A stretch of 40,703 nt of DNA from Streptomyces muensis (GTDB lineage Bacteria; Actinomycetota; Actinomycetes; Streptomycetales; Streptomycetaceae): assembly GCF_021474425.1 (NCBI RefSeq), contig NZ_JAKEIP010000054.1:1-40703 (forward strand). Direction: 5' to 3'. How positions within the stretch are numbered: position 1 is the first letter of the stretch; every line of letters begins with the position of its first letter. The position numbers and the translations under genes are program-made. Of the stretch, positions 16,497-23,423 are shown piece by piece. The notes below the pieces were generated by a model. The model was not told where the DNA came from. It did no database searches and worked only from the letters and a program-made list of their open reading frames with translations.

Positions 16497-17048
16497 GTGC
16501 AGCTGGTAGTCGCACGGATCGGCCGCGCCCACGGCATCAAGGGCGAGGTCACCGTCGAGGTGCGTACCGACGAGCCCGAACTGCGGCTCGCCCCCGGCGC
16601 CGTCCTGGCCACCGACCCGGCCGCCACCGGGCCGCTCACCATCGAGACCGGCCGCGTCCACAGCGGCCGGCTCCTCCTGCGCTTCGAGGGGGTCAAGGAC
16701 CGCACCGGCGCCGAGGCGCTGCGCAACACCCTCCTCATCGCCGAGATCGACCCGGACGAGCTGCCCGAGGAGGAGGACGAGTACTACGACCACCAGCTCA
16801 TGGACCTCGACGTGGTCACCGCTGACGGGGTCGAGGTCGGTCGTATCACCGAGATCTCGCACCTGCCCTCCCAGGACCTCTTCATCGTCGAGCGGCCTGA
16901 CGGGAGCGAGGTGATGATCCCGTTCGTCTCGGAGATCGTCACCGAGATCGACCTGGAGGAGCAGCGCGCGGTCATCACGCCGCCGCCGGGTCTGATCGAC
17001 GACCGCGCGGAGGTCGCCTCGACGCGCGACACGGAGGCCGAGAGCTGA
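16497..17048 (+). CDS. rimM: RimM, 16S rRNA processing / 30S maturation factor
   Basis: This is a 183-residue assembly factor that binds uS19 in the 30S head. GTG at 16497 follows AGGAG at 16482-16486. The N-terminal RimM barrel has the motif VVARIGRAHGIKGEVTVEV. A linker reads LPEEEDEYYDHQLMDLDV. The C-terminal PRC-like barrel has FIVERPDGSEVMIPFV. The C-terminus extends about 15 residues past the barrel. The stop overlaps the trmD start by 1 bp (TGATG). Confidence 0.96.
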   Translation: MQLVVARIGRAHGIKGEVTVEVRTDEPELRLAPGAVLATDPAATGPLTIETGRVHSGRLLLRFEGVKDRTGAEALRNTLLIAEIDPDELPEEEDEYYDHQLMDLDVVTADGVEVGRITEISHLPSQDLFIVERPDGSEVMIPFVSEIVTEIDLEEQRAVITPPPGLIDDRAEVASTRDTEAES

Positions 17049-17881
17049 TGCGGCTCGACGTCGTCACGATCTTCCCCGAGTACCTGGAGCCCCTGAACGT
17101 CTCCCTCGTCGGCAAGGCACGCGCGCGTGGACAGCTGAACGTCCATGTGCACGACCTGCGCGGCTGGACGTACGACCGCCACAACACGGTCGACGACACG
17201 CCGTACGGCGGCGGTCCGGGCATGGTCATGAAGACCGACCCCTGGGGAGACGCCCTGGACTCCGTGCTGGCGGACGGCTACGAGACGGGCTCCGGCACGC
17301 CCGCCCTGATCGTCCCCACCCCCAGCGGACGCCCCTTCACCCAGGAACTCGCCGTCGAACTCTCCGAGCGGCCCTGGCTGATCTTCACGCCGGCCCGCTA
17401 CGAGGGCATCGACCGCCGGGTCATCGACGAGTACGCGACCCGGATGCCCGTGTACGAGGTGTCCATCGGCGACTACGTCCTCGCCGGCGGCGAGGCGGCC
17501 GTACTGGTCATCACGGAGGCCGTGGCCCGGCTGCTGCCCGGCGTCCTGGGCAACGCCGAGTCCCACCGGGACGACTCCTTCGCGCCCGGCGCGATGGCGA
17601 GCCTCCTGGAGGGCCCCGTCTACACCAAGCCGCCCGAGTGGCGCGGCCGGGACATCCCCGACGTGCTGCTCAGCGGCCATCACGGCAAGATCGCCCGCTG
17701 GCGCAGGGACGAGGCGCTACGGCGTACGACAGCCAACCGGCCCGACCTGATCGAGCGCTGCGACCCCAAGGCCTTCGACAAGAAGGACCGCGAGATGCTC
17801 TCCATCCTGGGCTGGATGCCCGACCCGGAGGGGGAGCGGTTCGGTCGATTTTGGCGCAGGACAGAGAGCGTGGAAGAATAG
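17048..17881 (+). CDS. trmD: TrmD, tRNA (guanine37-N1)-methyltransferase
   Basis: This is a 277-residue SPOUT-class enzyme that methylates G37 next to the anticodon and prevents frameshifting. It begins MRLDVVTIFPEYLEPL. The knot region that binds SAM has SIGDYVLAGGEAAVLVITEAVARLLPGVLGN. The N-terminal core has DDTPYGGGPGMVMK. The C-terminal domain is longer than in E. coli TrmD and ends RFWRRTESVEE. The gene is translationally coupled to rimM through TGATG. Confidence 0.97.
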   Translation: MRLDVVTIFPEYLEPLNVSLVGKARARGQLNVHVHDLRGWTYDRHNTVDDTPYGGGPGMVMKTDPWGDALDSVLADGYETGSGTPALIVPTPSGRPFTQELAVELSERPWLIFTPARYEGIDRRVIDEYATRMPVYEVSIGDYVLAGGEAAVLVITEAVARLLPGVLGNAESHRDDSFAPGAMASLLEGPVYTKPPEWRGRDIPDVLLSGHHGKIARWRRDEALRRTTANRPDLIERCDPKAFDKKDREMLSILGWMPDPEGERFGRFWRRTESVEE

Positions 17882-17892
17882 ACCGCTGTTGT

Positions 17893-17934
17893 GCGTCGTC
17901 CGGCGTGCGCCCCTGCCACAGGGGGACACGACGC
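17893..17934 (+). promoter_or_regulatory. Long hairpin in the trmD-rplS gap
   Basis: GCGTCGT at 17893-17899 pairs with ACGACGC at 17928-17934, and inside it CCCCT at 17910-17914 pairs with AGGGG at 17920-17924. The compound stem lies 11 bp after trmD and 82 bp before rplS. It could be an attenuator or a ribosomal-protein leader that separates rplS expression from the low-level trmD message. Confidence 0.5.
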
Positions 17935-18015
17935 CCGCCCCGACACGGACAGCATCCTCACGAAGCACCTAGCTCCCGCCTATGACCTGTGGCATGGGCG
18001 AAGAAAGCAGACGAA

Positions 18016-18366
18016 ATGTCTCACCTGCTCGACTCCGTCGACGCCGCGTCGCTGCGCAGCGACGTCCCGGCCTTCCGCCCGGGCGACACCGTCAACGTCC
18101 ACGTCCGCGTCATCGAGGGCAACCGCTCCCGTGTGCAGCAGTTCAAGGGCGTTGTGATCCGCCGCCAGGGCGCCGGTGTCCGCGAGACCTTCACGGTCCG
18201 CAAGGTCTCGTTCTCCGTCGGCGTCGAGCGCACCTTCCCGGTGCACACCCCGATCGTCGAGAAGATCGAGCTCGTCACCAAGGGTGATGTCCGCCGCGCC
18301 AAGCTGTACTACCTGCGCGACCTGCGCGGCAAGGCGGCGAAGATCAAGGAGAAGCGCGAGAACTGA
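18016..18366 (+). CDS. rplS: Ribosomal protein bL19
   Basis: This is a 116-residue large-subunit protein at the 30S-50S interface. ATG at 18016 begins MSHLLDSVDAASLRSDVP, the usual L19 start; an in-frame GTG at 17989 would add nine atypical residues. The core has FRPGDTVNVHVRVIEGNRSRVQQ, VGVERTFPVHTPI and a C-terminal basic end LRGKAAKIKEKREN. The ribosome binding site is weak (AAGAAAG). It closes the rpsP operon and is followed by a terminator. Confidence 0.97.
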   Translation: MSHLLDSVDAASLRSDVPAFRPGDTVNVHVRVIEGNRSRVQQFKGVVIRRQGAGVRETFTVRKVSFSVGVERTFPVHTPIVEKIELVTKGDVRRAKLYYLRDLRGKAAKIKEKREN

Positions 18367-18373
18367 GCGCTTT

Positions 18374-18389
18374 CGGGGGCTCGCCCCCG
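18374..18389 (+). terminator. Terminator after rplS
   Basis: CGGGGGC at 18374-18380 faces GCCCCCG at 18383-18389, forming a tight GC stem with a CTCG tetraloop, 7 bp after the rplS stop. Confidence 0.75.
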
Positions 18390-18411
18390 CGGGGTCCGAA
18401 GCGGGGCCGGA

Positions 18412-18426
18412 TAACATCTGGCCCCG
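18412..18426 (+). promoter_or_regulatory. -10 box just upstream of the first signal peptidase gene
   Basis: TAACAT at 18412-18417 fits TAnnnT and ends 9 bp before the ATG at 18427. It would give a transcript with only a few leader bases. No ribosome binding site is evident. Confidence 0.5.
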
Positions 18427-19149
18427 ATGGACACCGAAGCACAGCAGACGGAGCGCGACCGCTCCTCCCGCCCTTCCGACTCCGAGGACATCTCGGACAC
18501 CGAGGGACAGGAGGGACGGTCGCGTTTCGCGTTGGTGTCGCGGATCACCGAGTGGCTCCCGGGCGGGCGGATCAGTCTGACCCTGCTGGTCTTCCTGGTC
18601 TTTCTGCTGCTGCTCAACACGTTCGTACTACGGCCGTTCGAGATTCCCAGCGGATCCATGGAGTCCGGATTGAGGATCGGCGACCGCGTTCTCGTAAATA
18701 AGTTGGCGTACCGTTTCGGTGCCGAACCGCGCCGCGGTGATGTTGTCGTGTTCGACGGAACTGGGTATTTCGGGGATGCCGACTACATCAAACGCGTTGT
18801 GGGTGTGGGGGGAGACCGCGTGGTCTGCTGTGACAAGGAGGGGAGGATCCAGGTGAACGGCCGGTCGGTCGACGAGTCGACGTTCCTGTTCGCCGGAGAC
18901 AGCCCGTCCACGGTGCGCTTCGACGTCGTCGTGCCCGACGGCAGGCTGTTCGTCCTCGGTGACCACCGCAGCGCGTCCAGCGACTCCCGCGACCACCTGG
19001 GCTCGCCCGGCGGCGGGATGGTCCCGGTCGACGACGTCATCGGCCGCGCCGACTGGATCGTATGGCCGACCGCCCACTGGACCCGGCTGCACCGTCCGGA
19101 CGCCTACGCGCGCGTGCCCGCAGCCGCAGCGGAGGGCACGCATGGGTAA
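18427..19149 (+). CDS. sipW: Type I signal peptidase, SipW-like
   Basis: This is a 240-residue membrane enzyme that removes signal peptides from exported proteins. A charged cytoplasmic head of about 45 residues precedes one membrane helix (ISLTLLVFLVFLLLLNTFVL). The catalytic serine is in IPSGSMESGL and the general-base lysine is in DYIKRVVGVGGDRVVCC. The box FVLGDHRSASSDSRDH completes the active site. There is no C-terminal membrane helix, matching the described SipW topology in S. lividans. The gene is first of four in tandem, and its end overlaps the next start by 8 bp. Confidence 0.93.
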   Translation: MDTEAQQTERDRSSRPSDSEDISDTEGQEGRSRFALVSRITEWLPGGRISLTLLVFLVFLLLLNTFVLRPFEIPSGSMESGLRIGDRVLVNKLAYRFGAEPRRGDVVVFDGTGYFGDADYIKRVVGVGGDRVVCCDKEGRIQVNGRSVDESTFLFAGDSPSTVRFDVVVPDGRLFVLGDHRSASSDSRDHLGSPGGGMVPVDDVIGRADWIVWPTAHWTRLHRPDAYARVPAAAAEGTHG

Positions 19150-20233
19150 TCGTGGCAAGCCGCGTGGCGTACCCAGCAGTGCCGCCGACAATCTGCTGCC
19201 CACCGGATCCCGGCGTGCCGCCAGCCCCGCCGGCGGGCGCACCCGCGCGGAGCGGCGCAAGCTCCAGCGCAAGGTCAAGCGGCGCCGCAGGCGCTCGGCG
19301 ATGAAGGAGATACCCCTCCTCGTCGGCGTCGCCGTGCTCATAGCGCTCGTCCTGAAGACGTTCCTCGTCCAGGCCTTCGTGATCCCGTCCGGCTCCATGG
19401 AGCAGACGATCCAGATCGGCGACCGCGTCCTGGTCGACAAGCTCACCCCCTGGTTCGGCTCCAAGCCGCAGCGCGGGGACGTCGTCGTCTTCAAGGACCC
19501 CGGCGGCTGGCTCCAGGACGAGCAGACGACGGTGAAGAAGGAGGACCCCGTCGTCATCAAGCAGGTCAAGGAGGCACTCACCTTCATCGGCCTGCTGCCG
19601 TCCGACGACGAGAAGGACCTCATCAAGCGCGTCGTCGGCGTCGGCGGGGACCGCGTCAAGTGCTGTGACACGCAGGGCAGGGTCACCGTCAACGGCGTTC
19701 CCCTGAACGAGGACTATCTGTATCCCGGCAACGCCCCCTCGAACGCCCAGTTCGACATCACCGTCCCGCAGGGCCGGCTCTGGGTGATGGGCGACCACCG
19801 GGCCAACTCCGCGGACTCCCGGGCCCATCAGGACCAGGACTACGGCGGCACGGTCTCCGAGGAGGAGGTGGTCGGCCGCGCCATGTGGATCGCCTGGCCG
19901 TTCGGCCACTGGAGCTCCCTGGACGAGCCGAACACCTACGCTTCCGTGTCCGACTCGGCCACCGGGTCGACCGCCTCCGACCCGCTGTCGCATAGGGTTG
20001 CTTCCGACGATTCGAACGGAACGATCCAACTCCCGACCCCTGCGGAACTCCCGCTCGTTATGGGAGTGGTGGGCCTGCGCCGCGCATGGGGCAGGCAGCG
20101 GCACAGAGTGAGGAGTTGGCGTGGGGGATGTGGCGGTTGGCGCACGGTCGGGGCACGACGGCGAGGAGCACCGCGGACGCCCCGTGGACGCAGCCGACCC
20201 GGCCGCGGACGGCGCCGTGACCTCCGGGAATGA
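19142..20233 (+). CDS. sipX: Type I signal peptidase, SipX-like, with unusually long C-terminal tail
   Basis: This is a 363-residue signal peptidase. ATG at 19142 lies inside the end of the previous gene. A very basic head (RRKLQRKVKRRRRRSAMKE) precedes the membrane helix near 56-74. The catalytic Ser is in IPSGSMEQTI and the Lys in DLIKRVVGVGGDRVKCC; VMGDHRANSADSRAHQ follows. A weak second hydrophobic segment, ELPLVMGVVGL, near residue 300 could be the C-terminal anchor described for SipX. After it the frame runs on for some 50 Arg/Gly-rich residues and overlaps the next gene by 113 bp. That tail is the out-of-phase reading of the sipY start region and may reflect loss of an earlier stop. 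Confidence 0.88.
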   Translation: MGNRGKPRGVPSSAADNLLPTGSRRAASPAGGRTRAERRKLQRKVKRRRRRSAMKEIPLLVGVAVLIALVLKTFLVQAFVIPSGSMEQTIQIGDRVLVDKLTPWFGSKPQRGDVVVFKDPGGWLQDEQTTVKKEDPVVIKQVKEALTFIGLLPSDDEKDLIKRVVGVGGDRVKCCDTQGRVTVNGVPLNEDYLYPGNAPSNAQFDITVPQGRLWVMGDHRANSADSRAHQDQDYGGTVSEEEVVGRAMWIAWPFGHWSSLDEPNTYASVSDSATGSTASDPLSHRVASDDSNGTIQLPTPAELPLVMGVVGLRRAWGRQRHRVRSWRGGCGGWRTVGARRRGAPRTPRGRSRPGRGRRRDLRE

Positions 20234-21089
20234 CTCCGGAGGCGACGGCGGCGAAGGAGGGTCGGGCGGCGAGCCCCCGACCGGCGGCGAGGGGTCGGGA
20301 GCGGTCCCCAAGCCCAAGAAGCAGCGCTCCTTCTGGAAGGAGCTGCCCATTCTCATCGGCATCGCGCTCGTCCTCGCGCTGCTGATCAAGACGTTCCTGG
20401 TGCAGGCGTTCTCGATCCCGTCCGACTCGATGCAGAACACCCTCCAGCAGGGTGACCGCGTCCTGGTGGACAAGCTCACCCCCTGGTTCGGCTCCGAGCC
20501 CGAGCGCGGCGAGGTCGTGGTCTTCCACGACCCCGACAACTGGCTGGCCGGCGAGCCCACTCCCGACCCGAACGCCCTGCAGACCTTCCTCAGCTGGATC
20601 GGCCTGATGCCGTCGGCGGAGGAGAAGGACCTCATCAAGCGCGTCATCGGCGTCGGCGGCGACACGATCGAGTGCGAGGGCACCGGCCCGCTGAAGGTCA
20701 ACGGCAAGGCGCTGAGCGAGGCGTCGTACGTCTACCCCGGCAACACGCCGTGCAGCCAGGACGACCAGGGCGGCCAGTTCAAGGTCAAGGTGCCCGAGGG
20801 CTTCATCTGGGTCATGGGCGACCACCGGCAGAACTCCCGTGACTCCCGCTACAACCAGGCCGACAAGAACCACGGCATGGTCCCCGTCGACGAGGTCGTC
20901 GGCCGCGCCATCGTGATCGCCTGGCCGGTCAACCGCTGGGACAACCTGCCGGTTCCGGACACCTTCGAGCAGAACCTGAGCGCCCGGTCCGCCGCTCTGA
21001 CGGTGGCGCCGCAGGGGCTGGCCCTGGCCGGCGCGGTGCCGCTGGTGCTGTGGCGCCGGCGTCGGATCGAGGCGGCCGAGACCCGCTGA
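20121..21089 (+). CDS. sipY: Type I signal peptidase, SipY-like
   Basis: This is a 322-residue signal peptidase. GTG at 20121 is chosen because AGGAG at 20111-20115 lies 5 bp upstream, although this makes the gene overlap sipX by 113 bp. An in-frame GTG at 20217 would cut the overlap to 17 bp but has no ribosome binding site. A long Gly/Asp-rich head of about 70 residues comes first, then a membrane helix (LPILIGIALVLALLIKTFL). Catalytic Ser is in IPSDSMQNTL and Lys in DLIKRVIGVGGDTIEC. A C-terminal helix (GLALAGAVPLVLWRRRR) matches the two-anchor topology shown for SipY of S. lividans. In S. lividans SipY is reported to be the major signal peptidase. Confidence 0.92.
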   Translation: MGDVAVGARSGHDGEEHRGRPVDAADPAADGAVTSGNDSGGDGGEGGSGGEPPTGGEGSGAVPKPKKQRSFWKELPILIGIALVLALLIKTFLVQAFSIPSDSMQNTLQQGDRVLVDKLTPWFGSEPERGEVVVFHDPDNWLAGEPTPDPNALQTFLSWIGLMPSAEEKDLIKRVIGVGGDTIECEGTGPLKVNGKALSEASYVYPGNTPCSQDDQGGQFKVKVPEGFIWVMGDHRQNSRDSRYNQADKNHGMVPVDEVVGRAIVIAWPVNRWDNLPVPDTFEQNLSARSAALTVAPQGLALAGAVPLVLWRRRRIEAAETR

Positions 21090-21114
21090 CGGGCTGAGCG
21101 CCTGCCGGGGAAGC

Positions 21115-21134
21115 GGCGCGGACCTCGCCGCGCC
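21115..21134 (+). terminator. Hairpin after sipY
   Basis: GGCGCGG at 21115-21121 pairs with CCGCGCC at 21128-21134 around a 6-nt loop, 26 bp after the sipY stop. Confidence 0.6.
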
Positions 21135-21222
21135 CGCCCGGTGCCGGGAGCTTGGAAAACCTTTGCCGAGCCTGTGACCCAGGAGGTCTCGGGAGGGGCT
21201 GCCCGGTGTCGGTACCGCCGGG

Positions 21223-21236
21223 TAGGGTGCGGACCC
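21223..21236 (+). promoter_or_regulatory. -10 box just upstream of sipZ
   Basis: TAGGGT at 21223-21228 is followed by 8 bp and the ATG at 21237. The string TAGGGTGCGG before the start is also present before the gene at 39603. The pattern predicts a near-leaderless transcript for sipZ. Confidence 0.55.
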
Positions 21237-22013
21237 ATGGGTGGCGAGAGCACGACACGTACGGCGCCGCGTAGCGGTGGCGCGAGCAGGGGCCCGGCGG
21301 GCAGCCGGACCGGACAGCGGCTGTCCGGGCTGGCCGTGGCGCTGGGCCTGGTGCTGTTCCTGGGCGGGTTCGTCTGGGGAGCGGTGATCTACCGGCCGTA
21401 CACCGTGCCCACCAGTTCGATGGCGCCGACGATCGGCGCGGGCGACCGGGTGCTGGCCCAGCGCGTCGACGGCGACGAGATACGCCGGGGCGACGTCGTC
21501 GTCTTCACCGACAAGACCTGGGTGAGCAACGCGCCCGTCGTCAAGCGCGTGGTCGCGATCGGCGGCGACACGGTGGCCTGCTGCACGGACGGCAAGCTGA
21601 CCGTCAACGGCAAGCAGATCGACGAGCCGTATCTGGCCAAGGACGGCCTGGAAGACCTCCAGAACTTCCCCACGGTGACGGTCCCCAAGGGCAGGCTCTT
21701 CCTGCTCGGCGACGAGCGCAGCGGCTCCCTGGACTCCACGGCCCACCTCACGGACGCCGCCCGCGGCACCGTCGCGCGAAGCGCCGTGTCGGCCCGGGTG
21801 GACGCCGTCGTCTGGCCCATGGACGGCATGCTGGAGCCCCCCACGAGCTTCGAACAGCTCGGCGCGCTGTCGTCGCCCGGGCCGCTGCGGACGATGGTCG
21901 CGCTGATCGTCGGCGGCGGCGTGCTCGTCCTCGGCGGCGGTGCCTACGGCCCGATCGCGAACCGGCGGAGCAGGCGGGCCCGGCCGGGCCCGGAGGCCGC
22001 GCGTGTCCGCTGA
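21237..22013 (+). CDS. sipZ: Type I signal peptidase, SipZ-like
   Basis: This is a 258-residue signal peptidase, the most divergent of the four. A short head precedes the membrane helix (LSGLAVALGLVLFLGGFVWG). The active-site serine lies in VPTSSMAPTI and the lysine in PVVKRVVAIGGDTVACC. The usual GDHR box reads LLGDERSGSLDS, with Glu in place of His. A C-terminal helix (MVALIVGGGVLVLGGGAYG) gives a second anchor. ATG at 21237 is supported by the adjacent -10 box. The stop overlaps the NUDIX gene start by 11 bp. Confidence 0.92.
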   Translation: MGGESTTRTAPRSGGASRGPAGSRTGQRLSGLAVALGLVLFLGGFVWGAVIYRPYTVPTSSMAPTIGAGDRVLAQRVDGDEIRRGDVVVFTDKTWVSNAPVVKRVVAIGGDTVACCTDGKLTVNGKQIDEPYLAKDGLEDLQNFPTVTVPKGRLFLLGDERSGSLDSTAHLTDAARGTVARSAVSARVDAVVWPMDGMLEPPTSFEQLGALSSPGPLRTMVALIVGGGVLVLGGGAYGPIANRRSRRARPGPEAARVR

Positions 22014-22539
22014 GCCGACGGACATGAGTACGAACCCTCACGGCGACTCGTACGACGGCGGGCTGCGCAAGGTCGCCCGAGTCGTCCTGCTGGACCCGCA
22101 GGACCGCATTCTGCTGCTGCACGGGCATGAGCCGGAGAATCCCGCCGACGACTGGTGGTTCACCCCGGGCGGCGGCGTCGAGGGCGACGAGAGCCGCGCA
22201 CAGGCCGCGCTGCGGGAACTCGCCGAGGAGACCGGCATCACGGAGGTCGAACTCGGCCCCGTGCTGTGGCGGCGGATGTGCTCCTTCCCGTTCGCGGGGC
22301 GTCGCTGGGACCAGGACGAGTGGTACTACCTGGCCCGCACGACGCAGACGGAGACCCGGGCCGTGGCGCTCACCGAACTGGAGCGGCGCAGCGTCGCCGG
22401 AGCGCGCTGGTGGACGTGTGAGGAACTTGCCCAGGCCCATGAGACGGTGTATCCGACCAGACTCGCCGAGCTGCTGCGCACACTGCTCGACGAAGGTCCC
22501 CCCGCCGGGCCCGTGACCCTTGACGCCGAAATTGTCTAG
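22003..22539 (+). CDS. NUDIX hydrolase
   Basis: This is a 178-residue NUDIX protein that would hydrolyse a nucleoside-diphosphate-linked substrate with Mg2+. The full NUDIX box is visible: GGGVEGDESRAQAALRELAE followed by ETGI, with the REL-x-EE-x-G core intact. GTG at 22003 is preferred over the in-frame ATG at 22024 because GGAGG at 21992-21996 sits 6 bp before it; it overlaps sipZ by 11 bp, suggesting coupling. The substrate is unknown. In mycobacteria the equivalent place between lepB and the DUF2469 gene holds rnhB, which is absent here. Confidence 0.88.
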   Translation: MSAEPTDMSTNPHGDSYDGGLRKVARVVLLDPQDRILLLHGHEPENPADDWWFTPGGGVEGDESRAQAALRELAEETGITEVELGPVLWRRMCSFPFAGRRWDQDEWYYLARTTQTETRAVALTELERRSVAGARWWTCEELAQAHETVYPTRLAELLRTLLDEGPPAGPVTLDAEIV

Positions 22540-22595
22540 GTGCTGACGGGACTGGCGCACAATGGTGGGATCGCACGGCTGAAGGGGAACATGCC

Positions 22596-22904
22596 ATGAG
22601 CGCCGAGGACCTCGAAAAGTACGAGACCGAGATGGAGCTCAAGCTCTATCGGGAGTACCGCGATGTCGTCGGTCTGTTCAAGTATGTGATCGAGACTGAG
22701 CGCCGCTTCTACCTGACCAACGACTACGAGATGCAGGTGCACTCGGTTCAGGGTGAGGTGTTCTTCGAGGTGTCCATGGCGGATGCCTGGGTGTGGGACA
22801 TGTACCGGCCGGCGCGGTTCGTGAAGCAGGTGCGCGTGCTGACGTTCAAGGACGTGAACATCGAGGAGCTGAACAAGAGCGATCTGGAGCTTCCCGGCGG
22901 GTGA
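22596..22904 (+). CDS. Conserved actinobacterial DUF2469 protein
   Basis: This is a 102-residue protein starting MSAEDLEKYETEMELKLYRE, with segments YRDVVGLFKYVIETERRFYL and a C-terminal FKDVNIEELNKSDLELPGG. It is rich in Glu, Tyr and Phe and lacks membrane segments or signal peptide. It matches the DUF2469 family found in nearly all actinobacteria, for example Rv2901c, always next to yraN and comM. The function is not known. ATG at 22596 follows GAAGGGG at 22581-22587. The high conservation and constant neighbourhood suggest a core role. Confidence 0.88.
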   Translation: MSAEDLEKYETEMELKLYREYRDVVGLFKYVIETERRFYLTNDYEMQVHSVQGEVFFEVSMADAWVWDMYRPARFVKQVRVLTFKDVNIEELNKSDLELPGG

Positions 22905-22962
22905 CGCTCGGTGACGTGGACCGGTGACGTGCACTGATGACGTGCACGGTGACGTTCACTCG
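22901..22962 (+). repeat. Degenerate 10-13-bp tandem repeat, core GTGACGT
   Basis: Units start at 22901, 22911, 22924, 22937 and 22949, with spacings of 10, 13, 13 and 12 bp. The clearest copies are GTGACGTGGACCG, GTGACGTGCACTG and ATGACGTGCACG. The array begins at the DUF2469 stop codon and ends just before two DnaA boxes. I know of no named element that matches it. Confidence 0.7.
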
Positions 22963-22976
22963 CAGGGGTGAGGAAG

Positions 22977-23003
22977 TTATCCACAGACGCGGACTTGTCC
23001 ACC
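22977..23003 (+). promoter_or_regulatory. Pair of DnaA boxes upstream of yraN
   Basis: TTATCCACA at 22977-22985 is the classic consensus DnaA box. TTGTCCACC at 22995-23003 is a one-mismatch copy of the streptomycete consensus TTGTCCACA. Both are on the + strand and start 18 bp apart, upstream of yraN-comM-dprA. Confidence 0.7.
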
Positions 23004-23059
23004 AAGATCCAATAGCTCGCTGAGCTGCCCTCATCGTTGGCGCCGGAGGTGGTGCCGAC

Positions 23060-23422
23060 ATGAACGCACGCAGCGCACTCGGCAGGTACGGCGAGGATCT
23101 GGCCGCGCGGCGGCTGACCGAGGCCGGGATGACGGTTCTGGAGCGCAACTGGCGCTGTGGCAGGACCGGAGAGATCGACATCGTCGCCAGGGACGGCGAC
23201 ACGCTGGTCGTGTGCGAGGTGAAGACCCGCAGGACCAGCGACTACGAGCATCCGATGGCCGCGGTCACCCCCGAGAAGGCCCAGCGCCTGCGGGGCCTCG
23301 CGGAACACTGGATCCACGCACACGGCGGCGCCCCACCCGGAGGCGTCCGCATCGACCTGGTCGGCATCGTCCTGCCCGACCGCGGCGCGCCCGTGGTCGA
23401 GCACGCGCGGGGGGTGGCCTGA
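23060..23422 (+). CDS. yraN: YraN family (UPF0102) putative endonuclease-like protein
   Basis: This is a 120-residue protein with a restriction-endonuclease-like fold. ATG at 23060 follows GGAGGTGG. The conserved start RSALGRYGEDLAARRLTEAG and the PD-(D/E)xK core GEIDIVARDGDTLVVCEVKT are intact, including Glu, Asp and the EVK triad. The family is widespread and is usually next to comM and dprA. A role in DNA processing is presumed but not proven. The gene ends 1 bp before comM and lies downstream of a repeat array and DnaA boxes. Confidence 0.92.
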   Translation: MNARSALGRYGEDLAARRLTEAGMTVLERNWRCGRTGEIDIVARDGDTLVVCEVKTRRTSDYEHPMAAVTPEKAQRLRGLAEHWIHAHGGAPPGGVRIDLVGIVLPDRGAPVVEHARGVA

Positions 23423-23423
23423 C

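Noticed and set aside
17989..18015. Nine-codon N-terminal extension of rplS
   Set aside because: bL19 homologues start at the MSHLLD methionine and the extension has no ribosome binding site.
22520..22563. TTGACG at 22520 as -35 for the CACAAT at 22558 upstream of DUF2469
   Set aside because: The spacing of 32 bp is far too long, and no other -35 fits well, so I left the promoter unannotated.
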